A stretch of DNA of 8,104 bases from Holophagaceae bacterium (GTDB lineage Bacteria > Acidobacteriota > Holophagae > Holophagales > Holophagaceae), in contig DPRT01000176.1 of NCBI GenBank assembly GCA_003538615.1, positions 1-8,104 on the forward strand. The letters run 5' to 3'. Shown here piece by piece: positions 1 to 6,538 of this stretch. The translations under genes and the position numbers were made by a program. The first letter of the stretch is position 1, and every line of letters starts with the position of its first letter. The notes under the pieces are model-generated. The model did no database searches. It saw only the letters and a program-made list of their open reading frames with translations, and was not told the origin of the DNA.

Positions 1-37
1 CAAGGCGTTCCTGGGCTAACCAGCGCCGCATAGGACC

Positions 38-66
38 AAAAGGCTCCGAGTGATCGGAGCCTTTTT
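38..66 (+). terminator. Intrinsic terminator of the upstream unit
   Basis: A perfect 8-bp stem (42-49 with 54-61) is closed by a GTGA tetraloop of the stable GNRA type. It is followed by five T residues (62-66) and preceded by AAAA (38-41), which can extend the stem against the T tract. The A and T flanks mean it could also work on the other strand. It ends whatever gene enters from the left. The 37 bases before it hold stop codons at 17-19 (frame 2) and 31-33 (frame 1), too little to identify that gene. Confidence 0.88.
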
Positions 67-89
67 GCTATTCTGCCTATGGAGATTGG

Positions 90-140
90 ATGCATTCCAA
101 CCGCAGCTTGAACAAGGATTCGGTGCTGGCCGCTTCGTAG
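90..140 (+). CDS. Possible 16-aa leader ORF before the methyltransferase
   Basis: ATG at 90 is preceded by GGAG (81-84) with a 5-nt spacer and opens a 16-codon frame (MHSNRSLNKDSVLAAS) ending at TAG 138-140. The 8 bases TGGAGATT at its ribosome site (80-87) are identical to those at the methyltransferase ribosome site (204-211). The stop codon falls in the loop of the 130-149 hairpin, a layout reminiscent of leader-peptide control. No run of regulatory codons is visible, and so short a frame can arise by chance. It is reported as a candidate only. Confidence 0.22.
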   Translation: MHSNRSLNKDSVLAAS

Positions 141-149
141 GCGAAGCGG
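130..149 (+). repeat. Perfect 8-bp inverted repeat in the methyltransferase leader
   Basis: Positions 130-137 pair perfectly with 142-149 around a 4-nt TAGG loop. No T tract follows, so this is not a classical terminator. It lies 65 nt before the methyltransferase start and could be an RNA hairpin in the 5' leader or an operator for a dimeric regulator. Function is unknown. Confidence 0.5.
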
Positions 150-204
150 ATGGCCAAGCCCCTATCCGGGGCCCGATGGGTCCCTCATTCAACGTGTTGC
201 CATT

Positions 205-208
205 GGAG
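205..208 (+). promoter_or_regulatory. Ribosome binding site that fixes the methyltransferase start
   Basis: GGAG with a 6-nt spacer to ATG 215. The same frame is open back to a GTG at 50, but that codon lies inside the upstream terminator and has no ribosome site, so 215 is the credible start. Confidence 0.75.
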
Positions 209-214
209 ATTCAT

Positions 215-988
215 ATGAGTCTGCATCCCCCCTTTTCCTCCATGCCCTTCATGGAGGCATTCACTCCCCTCCTGCGCCTGTTCAAAGGCATGACACGCAA
301 AAGCCCTGGCAGCGAAGCCTCGACGCTTCGCGCCCTTTCCCTGTGCCCCCTTCCGACGCATCCCGCCATCGCAGATCTCGGCTGCGGGTCTGGTGCCTCC
401 ACCCTGCTGCTTGCCCGGGCGCTCCAGCCACTTGAGAGCCCCATTCTGGCCCTGGACGCAGACGGAACGGCCCTGGATGACCTGTGGGAAGCCGCCCAGT
501 TACAGGGGCTGCGGCCGCTGGTGAGGCCCGTCACGGGTGACATGGCGAATCCGGACATCCCCTCGGGAAGCCTGGACCTCCTCTGGTCTGAAGGGGCCAT
601 CGCGCACATCGGCTGGACGGAGGGGCTCCGCGTCTGGCGGAACCTTCTCCGTCCCGGCGGCGTCATGGCCTTCACAGATGCCACCTGGTTCGAGGACAGC
701 CCGCCTCCAGCCGCCCGCCGTGCCTGGGGCGACTGGTATCCCACCATGGGAACGGAGGAAGCCAACCTCCGGACCGCCCGGGCCTTCGGCCTGGACGTGC
801 TCGGGCACTTTCGGCTGCCCAGCCAGGACTGGTGGGACTACTTCGATCAGGTGGAGGCCCGTTGTCGCCTATGCGACGGGGAGGACACCCTGGCGGAGAC
901 CATCGCGAGCATGAGGGTCGAAATGGACCTCTATCACCGCACCGGGCACTCCTACGGCTACATGTTCTACATTCTCCAGAAGGCCTGA
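215..988 (+). CDS. Class I SAM-dependent methyltransferase, substrate unknown
   Basis: A 257-aa soluble Rossmann-fold methyltransferase. The SAM-binding motif I is DLGCGSGAS (residues 54-62). The acidic residue after strand 2 is in ALDAD (D81), a further acidic position is TGD (D109), and the motif IV/V region reads DLLWSEGAI (121-129) followed by LRPGG (145-149). The WSEGAI block, the Trp/Tyr-rich stretch around LPSQDWWDYF (201-210) and the ending YGYMFYILQKA match my recollection of a widespread bacterial family annotated only as SAM-dependent methyltransferase. The substrate is therefore not assignable. No signal peptide or membrane segment is seen, so it is cytoplasmic. Terminators at 38-66 and 1154-1182 flank it, so it is probably transcribed alone. 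No convincing -35/-10 pair could be picked in the leader. Confidence 0.9.
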   Translation: MSLHPPFSSMPFMEAFTPLLRLFKGMTRKSPGSEASTLRALSLCPLPTHPAIADLGCGSGASTLLLARALQPLESPILALDADGTALDDLWEAAQLQGLRPLVRPVTGDMANPDIPSGSLDLLWSEGAIAHIGWTEGLRVWRNLLRPGGVMAFTDATWFEDSPPPAARRAWGDWYPTMGTEEANLRTARAFGLDVLGHFRLPSQDWWDYFDQVEARCRLCDGEDTLAETIASMRVEMDLYHRTGHSYGYMFYILQKA

Positions 989-1005
989 TTCCTTGCGTTG
1001 GACCC

Positions 1006-1038
1006 GGCGGTGGCCCTGCCCTCTCGTGGGCCGCCGCC
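1006..1038 (+). repeat. 11-bp GC-rich hairpin in the methyltransferase 3' region
   Basis: Positions 1006-1016 pair with 1028-1038 over 11 bp with a single G-U wobble, around an 11-nt loop. It begins 18 nt after the methyltransferase stop codon. There is no T tract, so it would stabilise a 3' end or form part of a structured RNA rather than terminate by itself. In sequence this GC-rich, chance contributes, but 11 consecutive pairs is long. Confidence 0.4.
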
Positions 1039-1153
1039 GCCCTCTCTTCTGGTTCATGGCCAAGGCGTGGGGCCGCAGGCCGTGGCAACCCAAAGGGCGA
1101 GGCACTCTGCGCCGAGCCTGGGCCTCCTGGATTGATACCGGACCATGCGAGCC

Positions 1154-1182
1154 AAAAAGCCCCGCCCCCGGCGGGGCTTTTT
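1154..1182 (+). terminator. Strong symmetrical intrinsic terminator
   Basis: AAAAAGCCCCGC (1154-1165) is perfectly complementary to GCGGGGCTTTTT (1171-1182), with a 5-nt loop CCCCG. It is a 7-bp GC core with A5 and T5 flanks, so it can work in both directions. It ends the methyltransferase transcript about 165 nt after its stop codon. It also lies only 37 nt before the kinase start, leaving little room for a promoter between the two. Either the kinase promoter is squeezed in there, giving a short or absent leader, or some transcription reads through. Confidence 0.9.
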
Positions 1183-1206
1183 CGGTCATCCTGAACCCAT
1201 CGCTTC

Positions 1207-1210
1207 GGAG
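1207..1210 (+). promoter_or_regulatory. Ribosome binding site that supports the GTG start of the kinase
   Basis: GGAG with a 9-nt spacer to GTG 1220. The upstream in-frame ATG at 1145 has no good ribosome site, and its product would include the translated terminator hairpin (KKPRPRRGFF). Confidence 0.55.
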
Positions 1211-1219
1211 CCCGCGCCC

Positions 1220-2188
1220 GTGCTATCCAAGGACCAGACCCTGGGCAAATACCAGATCCTGGACCGCCTCGGGTCCGGCGGATTCGGCGCGGTGTACCTG
1301 GCCATGGACACCTGGGTGAACCGCAAGGTGGCCCTGAAAGTGCCGCACCAGCAGCAGGACGAGATCGTGGATCTGCTGAAGGAGCCCCGCATCATGGCGG
1401 GCCTGAAGCATCCCAACATCGTCGAACTCATCACCGTCGAGCGGAAGAACGGCATCTTCTTCATGGTGCTGGAGTACATCGACGGCGAAGGCCTCGACCG
1501 CTTCATCCGCCGCGAACGCAGCCTGCCGCCGGCCCGCGCCCTGGAGATCGGCCTGGACGTGTGCAGCGCCATCGCCTTCGCCCACGGCCACCAGATCCTC
1601 CACCGGGACCTGCGCCCCGCCAACATCCTGGTGACCAAGGAGGGCATCGCCAAGGTCACGGACTTCGGCACCTCCCGGGTGCTGGAGCTGCAGCACGTCC
1701 CCTACGCCCCCACGCGCATCGGCTCACCCCCCTACATGGCGCCTGAACACTTCCGTGGCCGGGCCGTGTTCCAGTCGGACCTCTGGTCCCTGGGCATCAC
1801 ACTCTACGAGATGCTCACGGGCACCGTGCCCTTCTACGACGCCGATCCCCTCAAGATCGCCCAGGCCTTCACCAGCCAGCAGATCCTGGCGCCCCACCTC
1901 CGCAATCCCATCGTTCCCAAGGCCTTCTCCGAAGTCGTCATGAAGGCCCTGGCCGTGAACCTGGGCGAGCGGTACCTGTCGGCGCAGGCCCTCCTGGAAG
2001 CCCTGCGCCGCCTCAAGGACAGCGTGGCCCGCGAGACCCGTCCCCTGGGCACCGCAGTCCTGTCCACATCCACCTCGGGTCCCCACCCCACGCTCCGGGC
2101 GGCGACCCAGTCCCGCCTCTGCCGCTTCTGCTACCGCCAGCTGCCCCGCATGGCCATGACCTGCCCCAATTGCGGCGAAAAGAACTAG
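1220..2188 (+). CDS. Cytosolic Hanks-type Ser/Thr protein kinase with C-terminal zinc ribbon
   Basis: A 322-aa kinase from the GTG start. All catalytic landmarks are present: glycine loop GSGGFGAVYLA (18-28), VALK lysine K40, helix-C glutamate in LLKEPRIM (E55), catalytic HRD (128-130) with N135, DFG (148-150), the activation segment ending in APE (174-176), and SDLWSLG (186-192). It should therefore be active. HRDLRPAN replaces the usual HRDLKPxN, with Arg for the Lys that contacts phosphate; this is a conservative change. A Ser/Thr/Pro-rich linker of about 35 residues leads to a zinc ribbon, CRFC...CPNC (C301, C304, C315, C318), at the extreme C-terminus. There is no membrane segment and no PASTA or other sensor domain, unlike typical PknB. 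It phosphorylates Ser/Thr on unknown targets; the ribbon may bind protein or nucleic acid. Its stop is 3 nt before tamB, implying co-transcription and coupling. Confidence 0.93.
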   Translation: MLSKDQTLGKYQILDRLGSGGFGAVYLAMDTWVNRKVALKVPHQQQDEIVDLLKEPRIMAGLKHPNIVELITVERKNGIFFMVLEYIDGEGLDRFIRRERSLPPARALEIGLDVCSAIAFAHGHQILHRDLRPANILVTKEGIAKVTDFGTSRVLELQHVPYAPTRIGSPPYMAPEHFRGRAVFQSDLWSLGITLYEMLTGTVPFYDADPLKIAQAFTSQQILAPHLRNPIVPKAFSEVVMKALAVNLGERYLSAQALLEALRRLKDSVARETRPLGTAVLSTSTSGPHPTLRAATQSRLCRFCYRQLPRMAMTCPNCGEKN

Positions 2189-2191
2189 CTG

Positions 2192-5100
2192 ATGATCTGG
2201 CACCCCACCAAGGATGCGGTACGGCGGCTCTGGGGCCGCCGCTGGGTGCGGCGGGTGTCCTACGTCCTGGTGGCGGGCGCCACCGCCGTGACCGTGGCTC
2301 CCTGGATTGCGACCCGGCCTGCGGTCCTGCGCTGGACGGTCTCGAAGATCGAGGCCCTCGTGCGCGACGAGACGGGCCTGTCCCTGGAGGTCGGGCGGCT
2401 GGAAGTCCATCCCATCCTCGGCTATGCCTCCCTGCGGGACGTGCGCCTGGGGGGAGACCTGCTCACCGTGCAGAAGGTGGAGATCCAGGCCGATCTGCTT
2501 TCTCTGTTCTCCGCCGAGCCCCGGATCTACGCCATCCGGGTGGAACAGCCCCACCTCCGCCTGACGGAGGCGGGAGTGTCCGCCATCCGCCTGAAGGAAC
2601 GTCCGCCGCGGAAAGGCCCCCTGCCCCAGGTACGGCTGGACCTGTTCAGCCTCACGGGCGGGCAGATCGATATCCCCGAGCCCTGGCGGGGCCTGCCTCC
2701 TGCGCGCTACCAGTTCGAGGTGAAAGCCACGGGCATGGGCCCCAATCAGCTGCGCATGGATGTGGCGGGGCCCCAGCTGGCGGTGAAGGGCCCCAGGGGT
2801 TGGGAAAAGGGGCGGCTCGACCTGAACGGCGAGGTTTCCGAAACGGCGGTGGCCCTCAAAGAAGGCTATCTCCGCCTCGGTGAAAGCCAGGCCCGCCTGC
2901 GCGGGAGCCTGGCCCTGAAGACCCCCCAAGGACCTGAGCGGCTGGAGGCCCAGCTCACGGGAGTCCTGGGCCTGGTCCAGGCCGCCCACTGGGGTGGGGT
3001 GGCCCGTCCGCCCCTCAGCGGCAGCCTGGACCTCGAGGCCACGATGCAGGGAACCCTCGCGGCGCCCCAGTGGACTCTCCGCGCCGAGGGCGGGAACCTC
3101 CATCCGGCGGACCGCGCCCTTCTTCCCGGCAGCCTCGACCTCCGCAGCAGCGGCAGCCTGGACAGCCTACTCCTGAGCCACGCCCGCTGGCATTCGCCCC
3201 AAGGGGACCTGACCTTGGAGGGAACCTGGTCCCGCAAGACCCCGGCCCTCGCCACCCTCTCGGGGCAGGGTCTGCATCTGGAGGCCCTTGGCCGGATCCT
3301 GCATGTGCCCGAACTCCAAGGTGTCCGCGGCACCCTGGCAGCCCGCCTGGAAGGCCCCCGGGATCCCGCCCACCTCAGCCGGGCGGACCGCTGGCAAGCC
3401 TCCTTCCAGCTCGGAGTGACCCAGAACGGGCTTGAGGCCGGGAACCTCCGCGCCACCTTGAAGCAGGGCCGGGCCACCCTGGATCAGTTCCAACTGGACC
3501 TGGAGGCCCTCAAAGCCCGTGGCACTGGATGGGCTGGCCTGGACGCCCGCGGACTGGCGCGTCTGGAAGCCGAGGGCCAGGTGGAGGTCGGCGCGGGCCA
3601 GGTGGCCCAGGCCCTCCGGGCCTGGAAGGTGGCGGACCTGGACATGGAAGGCCAGGCCCGGGCCCAGGCCGGGGTCCGGTGGAGCCGTGCCGCTGGCCTG
3701 GACCTGAAAGGCTCGATCGACGTGGCACATCCCCGCTGGCACGGAGCCCGGGCCGACAGCCTCCAGGCGAAGGCGGAGATCCGGGGCTCGGAGCTTCGCG
3801 TCACCGGCATCAATGTCCAGAAGGACGATGGCGGCGGCGGCGGCGAGCTCTGGCTCACGTGGGGCCCAACCCTTCCGGGCCAGCCCCAACTGGACATGTG
3901 CTTCACCGCCTTCCGCCTGCCCCTGGCCGAAGGCCTGAGGGCCGCCGATCTGAAGGACGGTGAAGGAAGGGAATTCCCCATCGCCGGGATCGGGGGTGGA
4001 TGGGTCCAGCTCCGTGGGACCTTTGCCCACATCCTGATGACTGGTTCAGCCCAAGTTGAATCAGCAGAAGCATACGGAATCAAAATTCCAGCGGCATCCG
4101 CCGATTTCCACATGGATCTCGATACCCTCCGGTTGGGTCTTGAGGATGTGAGGATCGGAGAACAGCTGGACCTGCTGGGCGGTCCCGAGACCGAGCCCGA
4201 GGGTGCCCTGGCTTTGACGGGCAAGGCCGACATGGATTTCCGCCACTGGACCTGGCGGGTCGACCTGACGGGGCGCCTGGACTCCCAGTTGCTGGCCCTG
4301 CCCGGTCCCCGCTTCCAGGCCCAGGTGGACGCCCGGCTTCTGGGGCCCATCACCAGTCCCTTCGGGGCCCTGGACCTGCCCGAGGGCCGGGCCACCCTGA
4401 GCCGTGGCCGCCTCTTCTTCGGAGGGCGCAGCGTAGAGGGACTTGAAGGATCCGTCCGGTTCGAGCGAGGCCGGGCGGAGGGTCGCCTCGGCATCGAAGG
4501 CATGGCCCGGCCGCTGATCGAGGCCCGTCTCCAGCAGGATGGACCCGATCTGGCGGGCCAGCTTTCACTGATCGTTTCCGCAGACAGCGCCCACACCGAA
4601 AGCCTGGCCCGCAGCCTGACCGAAGACCTGCTGGAGGACCTGGCTCTGGAGGCCTCCGCCCAGGGCCGCTGGGGCGGCGGGGGACTCCACTGGACTGGCT
4701 CCCTGAACCGCCTGGCGGCCCAGTTCAACGCCTTCGAACTGCACCAGGCCCGGCCTTCCGCCCTCCGCGGCTCTGCCAATGGCGCTGAGGTGGACATCAC
4801 CCTGGAGGGCGGCGCCCGGGAACCCGCGACCGCCGCCTCCGCCCAGGCTGCCAGCCTGCGCCTCTCCGGCACCGTGCCCTTTTCGGCCTCGGCGCCCCTG
4901 GGGGTCCATGCCGAAGGGACCGCGAACCTGGCCCACCTCAAGACCATCTTCGACCGCGTGCTGGAGGTGGACGAATACAACCTCCTTTCTGAAGTCAGGA
5001 TCCAGGGGACAAGCCGCTTCGATGTGAGGGTCCACGGGACCTATCCAGAGCCCCTGCTGGATGGATGGCTCTCCCTTGAAAAGGGGCAGATGAACCTCCG

Positions 5101-6289
5101 GGGCTACCAGGGCGTCGAGGACCTCCAGGCCAATGTCGTCTTCAAGGACCGCGGCATCTCCCTGCCTGCGGACAAGCCGCTGCGGGGCACCCTCGCCCAC
5201 GGCGATCTTCAGGTATCCGGTGGCCTCACCTGGCGTCTGGGGGGCCTGGACACCTATGCGCTGAAGGCCTCCCTGGCCAATTTCCAGCTCCGCGACGTGC
5301 CGGATGGCCTGGACCTCCAGGGCACCCTCCGGGCCACCCTGGAAGGGGACGAGGAGGGCGGCCTCCTCCAGGGCCGCCTCCGGGCCGACCGCCTGAGCTA
5401 TCAGAGCGAGGTGAAGCTGGCCGACCTCATCCTCCGCAGTGCCCTCAGCGACAGCGGCGGCCTCACGGGCCTGGATCTGGACGATCCCCTGGACCGCATC
5501 CACCTGGACCTGGACCTGGACCTCCGCAGCCCCTGGAGCTTTGATACCAACCTGCTGAAGCTGGAGGGCCGGCCCGACGGACCCTTCCAGGTCCTCGGCA
5601 CCCTCGCCCATCCTGTGCCCAAGGGCACCATGGTCTTCCAGCCCGGCGGCCGCGTCACCAACATCTTCCCGGCGGGCGACATGGTGGTGAACCAGGGGTC
5701 GCTGGACTTTTCGGAACTCCGGCCCCTGGACCCCCGCATCAACCTCCAGGGCAGCGTCAGCTCCATCCCCGGCTACACGGTGAACCTGGACATCCACGGC
5801 ACCCTGAGCAATCTGTCCATCGTGCCCACCTCCACGCCCAGCCTGCGCCAGGATGAGATCGTGGCCATCCTCATCAACCCGGGCAATGTGGCGAACGTGG
5901 GCACCGCGGGCGCCTCCTCCGGCGCCACCCAGGGCGCCATCACTTCCGGACTGGCCAGCGTGGGATCGGGCCTCATCTCCACCCTGGCCTTTGCGCCCTT
6001 CCAGGAGCAGCTGCGCCGCACCCTGGGCCTGGACCGCGTGAACGTGGCCGTGCGCACCACCAGCCTGGGCACCACGGAAACCGAGGTCACCCTGGGCAAG
6101 AGCGTGAGCCTCCTGGGCCAGCGCAGCGCCTTCGTGGTGTCCCACAAGAAGAGCGGCGAGCTGAGCATCACCTCCGGCCAGGTGGAGTGGCGCTTCGGCG
6201 GCCTCATCCTCCAGCTGGGCGCCAGCAAGAGCGGTAGCGCCGGCCTCAATCCCTCGGGGGAGATCCGGCACACCTGGAGCCCCAAGTAA
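2192..6289 (+). CDS. tamB: TamB/AsmA-like translocation and assembly module protein
   Basis: A 1365-aa protein, slightly longer than E. coli TamB (about 1260 aa). An arginine-rich N-terminus (RRLWGRRWVRR, residues 11-21) precedes one membrane segment (about 22-40), which anchors the protein in the inner membrane with the rest in the periplasm. Residues 45-130 look like the AsmA-type N-terminal region. The long middle alternates hydrophobic and polar residues, as in the beta-groove of this family. The C-terminal TamB (DUF490) domain, about 1136-1365, includes a RQDEIVAILINPG block, LRRTLGLDRVNV, and a terminal run of short beta strands. Known family roles are phospholipid transfer between the membranes and, with the BamA-like TamA, outer-membrane protein assembly. 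No tamA lies in this window. Start ATG 2192 has only a weak ribosome site, so translation probably depends on ribosomes finishing the kinase. Codon use changes locally around 4040-4096. Confidence 0.93.
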   Translation: MIWHPTKDAVRRLWGRRWVRRVSYVLVAGATAVTVAPWIATRPAVLRWTVSKIEALVRDETGLSLEVGRLEVHPILGYASLRDVRLGGDLLTVQKVEIQADLLSLFSAEPRIYAIRVEQPHLRLTEAGVSAIRLKERPPRKGPLPQVRLDLFSLTGGQIDIPEPWRGLPPARYQFEVKATGMGPNQLRMDVAGPQLAVKGPRGWEKGRLDLNGEVSETAVALKEGYLRLGESQARLRGSLALKTPQGPERLEAQLTGVLGLVQAAHWGGVARPPLSGSLDLEATMQGTLAAPQWTLRAEGGNLHPADRALLPGSLDLRSSGSLDSLLLSHARWHSPQGDLTLEGTWSRKTPALATLSGQGLHLEALGRILHVPELQGVRGTLAARLEGPRDPAHLSRADRWQASFQLGVTQNGLEAGNLRATLKQGRATLDQFQLDLEALKARGTGWAGLDARGLARLEAEGQVEVGAGQVAQALRAWKVADLDMEGQARAQAGVRWSRAAGLDLKGSIDVAHPRWHGARADSLQAKAEIRGSELRVTGINVQKDDGGGGGELWLTWGPTLPGQPQLDMCFTAFRLPLAEGLRAADLKDGEGREFPIAGIGGGWVQLRGTFAHILMTGSAQVESAEAYGIKIPAASADFHMDLDTLRLGLEDVRIGEQLDLLGGPETEPEGALALTGKADMDFRHWTWRVDLTGRLDSQLLALPGPRFQAQVDARLLGPITSPFGALDLPEGRATLSRGRLFFGGRSVEGLEGSVRFERGRAEGRLGIEGMARPLIEARLQQDGPDLAGQLSLIVSADSAHTESLARSLTEDLLEDLALEASAQGRWGGGGLHWTGSLNRLAAQFNAFELHQARPSALRGSANGAEVDITLEGGAREPATAASAQAASLRLSGTVPFSASAPLGVHAEGTANLAHLKTIFDRVLEVDEYNLLSEVRIQGTSRFDVRVHGTYPEPLLDGWLSLEKGQMNLRGYQGVEDLQANVVFKDRGISLPADKPLRGTLAHGDLQVSGGLTWRLGGLDTYALKASLANFQLRDVPDGLDLQGTLRATLEGDEEGGLLQGRLRADRLSYQSEVKLADLILRSALSDSGGLTGLDLDDPLDRIHLDLDLDLRSPWSFDTNLLKLEGRPDGPFQVLGTLAHPVPKGTMVFQPGGRVTNIFPAGDMVVNQGSLDFSELRPLDPRINLQGSVSSIPGYTVNLDIHGTLSNLSIVPTSTPSLRQDEIVAILINPGNVANVGTAGASSGATQGAITSGLASVGSGLISTLAFAPFQEQLRRTLGLDRVNVAVRTTSLGTTETEVTLGKSVSLLGQRSAFVVSHKKSGELSITSGQVEWRFGGLILQLGASKSGSAGLNPSGEIRHTWSPK
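3830..3844 (+). repeat. Five tandem GGC codons in tamB
   Basis: Five consecutive in-frame GGC triplets encode Gly547-551, following Asp-Asp and preceding Glu-Leu-Trp. This is a short in-frame triplet repeat. Slippage would change only the number of glycines, probably in a loop between beta strands. Confidence 0.7.
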
Positions 6290-6306
6290 GCTGTAGGCTG
6301 GCCTGT

Positions 6307-6310
6307 GGAG
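6307..6310 (+). promoter_or_regulatory. Ribosome binding site that fixes the moaD start
   Basis: GGAG with a 6-nt spacer to ATG 6317. The frame also contains GTG 6305 and ATG 6311, but the first overlaps this site and the second follows it directly with no spacer, so neither can use it. ATG 6317 also gives the usual MoaD beginning, MITVKCFARYR. Confidence 0.7.
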
Positions 6311-6316
6311 ATGTGC

Positions 6317-6538
6317 ATGATCACGGTGAAGTGCTTCGCCCGCTACCGCGCCCTGCTGGGCTTCAGTGAAACGGAGCGGCCTGTGGCCCGCACCCTGGGC
6401 GACCTGCTGGCGGATCCGTGTTTTGCAGACCTGCCCAAGGATGCGCTGCTGGCCGTGAACCAGAGCTTCGCCGATCGCGCCACACCGCTGGCCGACGGGG
6501 ACGAGGTGGCCCTCATGCCGCCGGTATCGGGGGGCTGA
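6317..6538 (+). CDS. moaD: MoaD/ThiS-like sulfur-carrier protein, probably molybdopterin synthase small subunit
   Basis: A 73-aa beta-grasp protein, close to the usual MoaD length of about 80. It begins with the strand MITVKCFARYR, has LADGDEVALMPPVSGG at the end, and finishes in the Gly-Gly that is adenylated and thiocarboxylated in this family. DGDEVALxPPVSGG is much more typical of MoaD than of ThiS. MoaD with MoaE converts cyclic pyranopterin monophosphate to molybdopterin in the cytoplasm. No moaE, moaA, moaC or moeB-like gene is in view, so the partner must be encoded elsewhere or just outside the window. It starts 27 nt after the tamB stop on the same strand and is probably read from the same transcript. 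Its stop codon abuts that of the convergent dnaX with no base between them. The alternative is another small sulfur carrier of the same fold. Confidence 0.85.
   Translation: MITVKCFARYRALLGFSETERPVARTLGDLLADPCFADLPKDALLAVNQSFADRATPLADGDEVALMPPVSGG

Noticed and set aside
1..33. 3' end of an upstream coding region
   Set aside because: Frame 1 ends at TAG 31-33 and frame 2 at TAA 17-19, but 5-10 residues are too few to choose a frame or identify a gene, so no CDS is reported.
79..111. A second tiny frame, MEIGCIPTAA, from ATG 79
   Set aside because: No ribosome site precedes it; the overlapping frame from ATG 90 has a better one.
67..204. Sigma-70-like promoter for the methyltransferase
   Set aside because: TTGAAC at 108-113 and TATTCT at 69-74 resemble single elements, but neither has a partner at 16-18 nt spacing.
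50..214. N-terminal extension of the methyltransferase frame from GTG 50
   Set aside because: The GTG lies in the loop of the upstream terminator, has no ribosome site, and the added 55 residues do not resemble the family; ATG 215 has GGAG at good spacing.
2170..2883. 237-aa plus-strand frame overlapping the tamB start
   Set aside because: Pro/Gly/Arg-rich out-of-frame reading of tamB, where the membrane anchor and AsmA-like region are clear in the tamB frame.
5504..5521. Tandem CTGGAC hexamers (three copies) in tamB
   Set aside because: They encode an alternating Leu-Asp beta strand that fits the protein; three copies is unremarkable in a Leu/Asp-rich, codon-biased gene.
4565..6271. 568-aa open frame on the minus strand over tamB (also minus frames at 1724-3103, 3167-4030 and 3484-4980)
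   Set aside because: These lie antisense to a well-supported tamB (the 1724 frame also covers the kinase end). Their products are low-complexity, Ala/Gly/Gln- or Arg/Ser-rich, with no recognisable domain; they are shadows caused by high GC.
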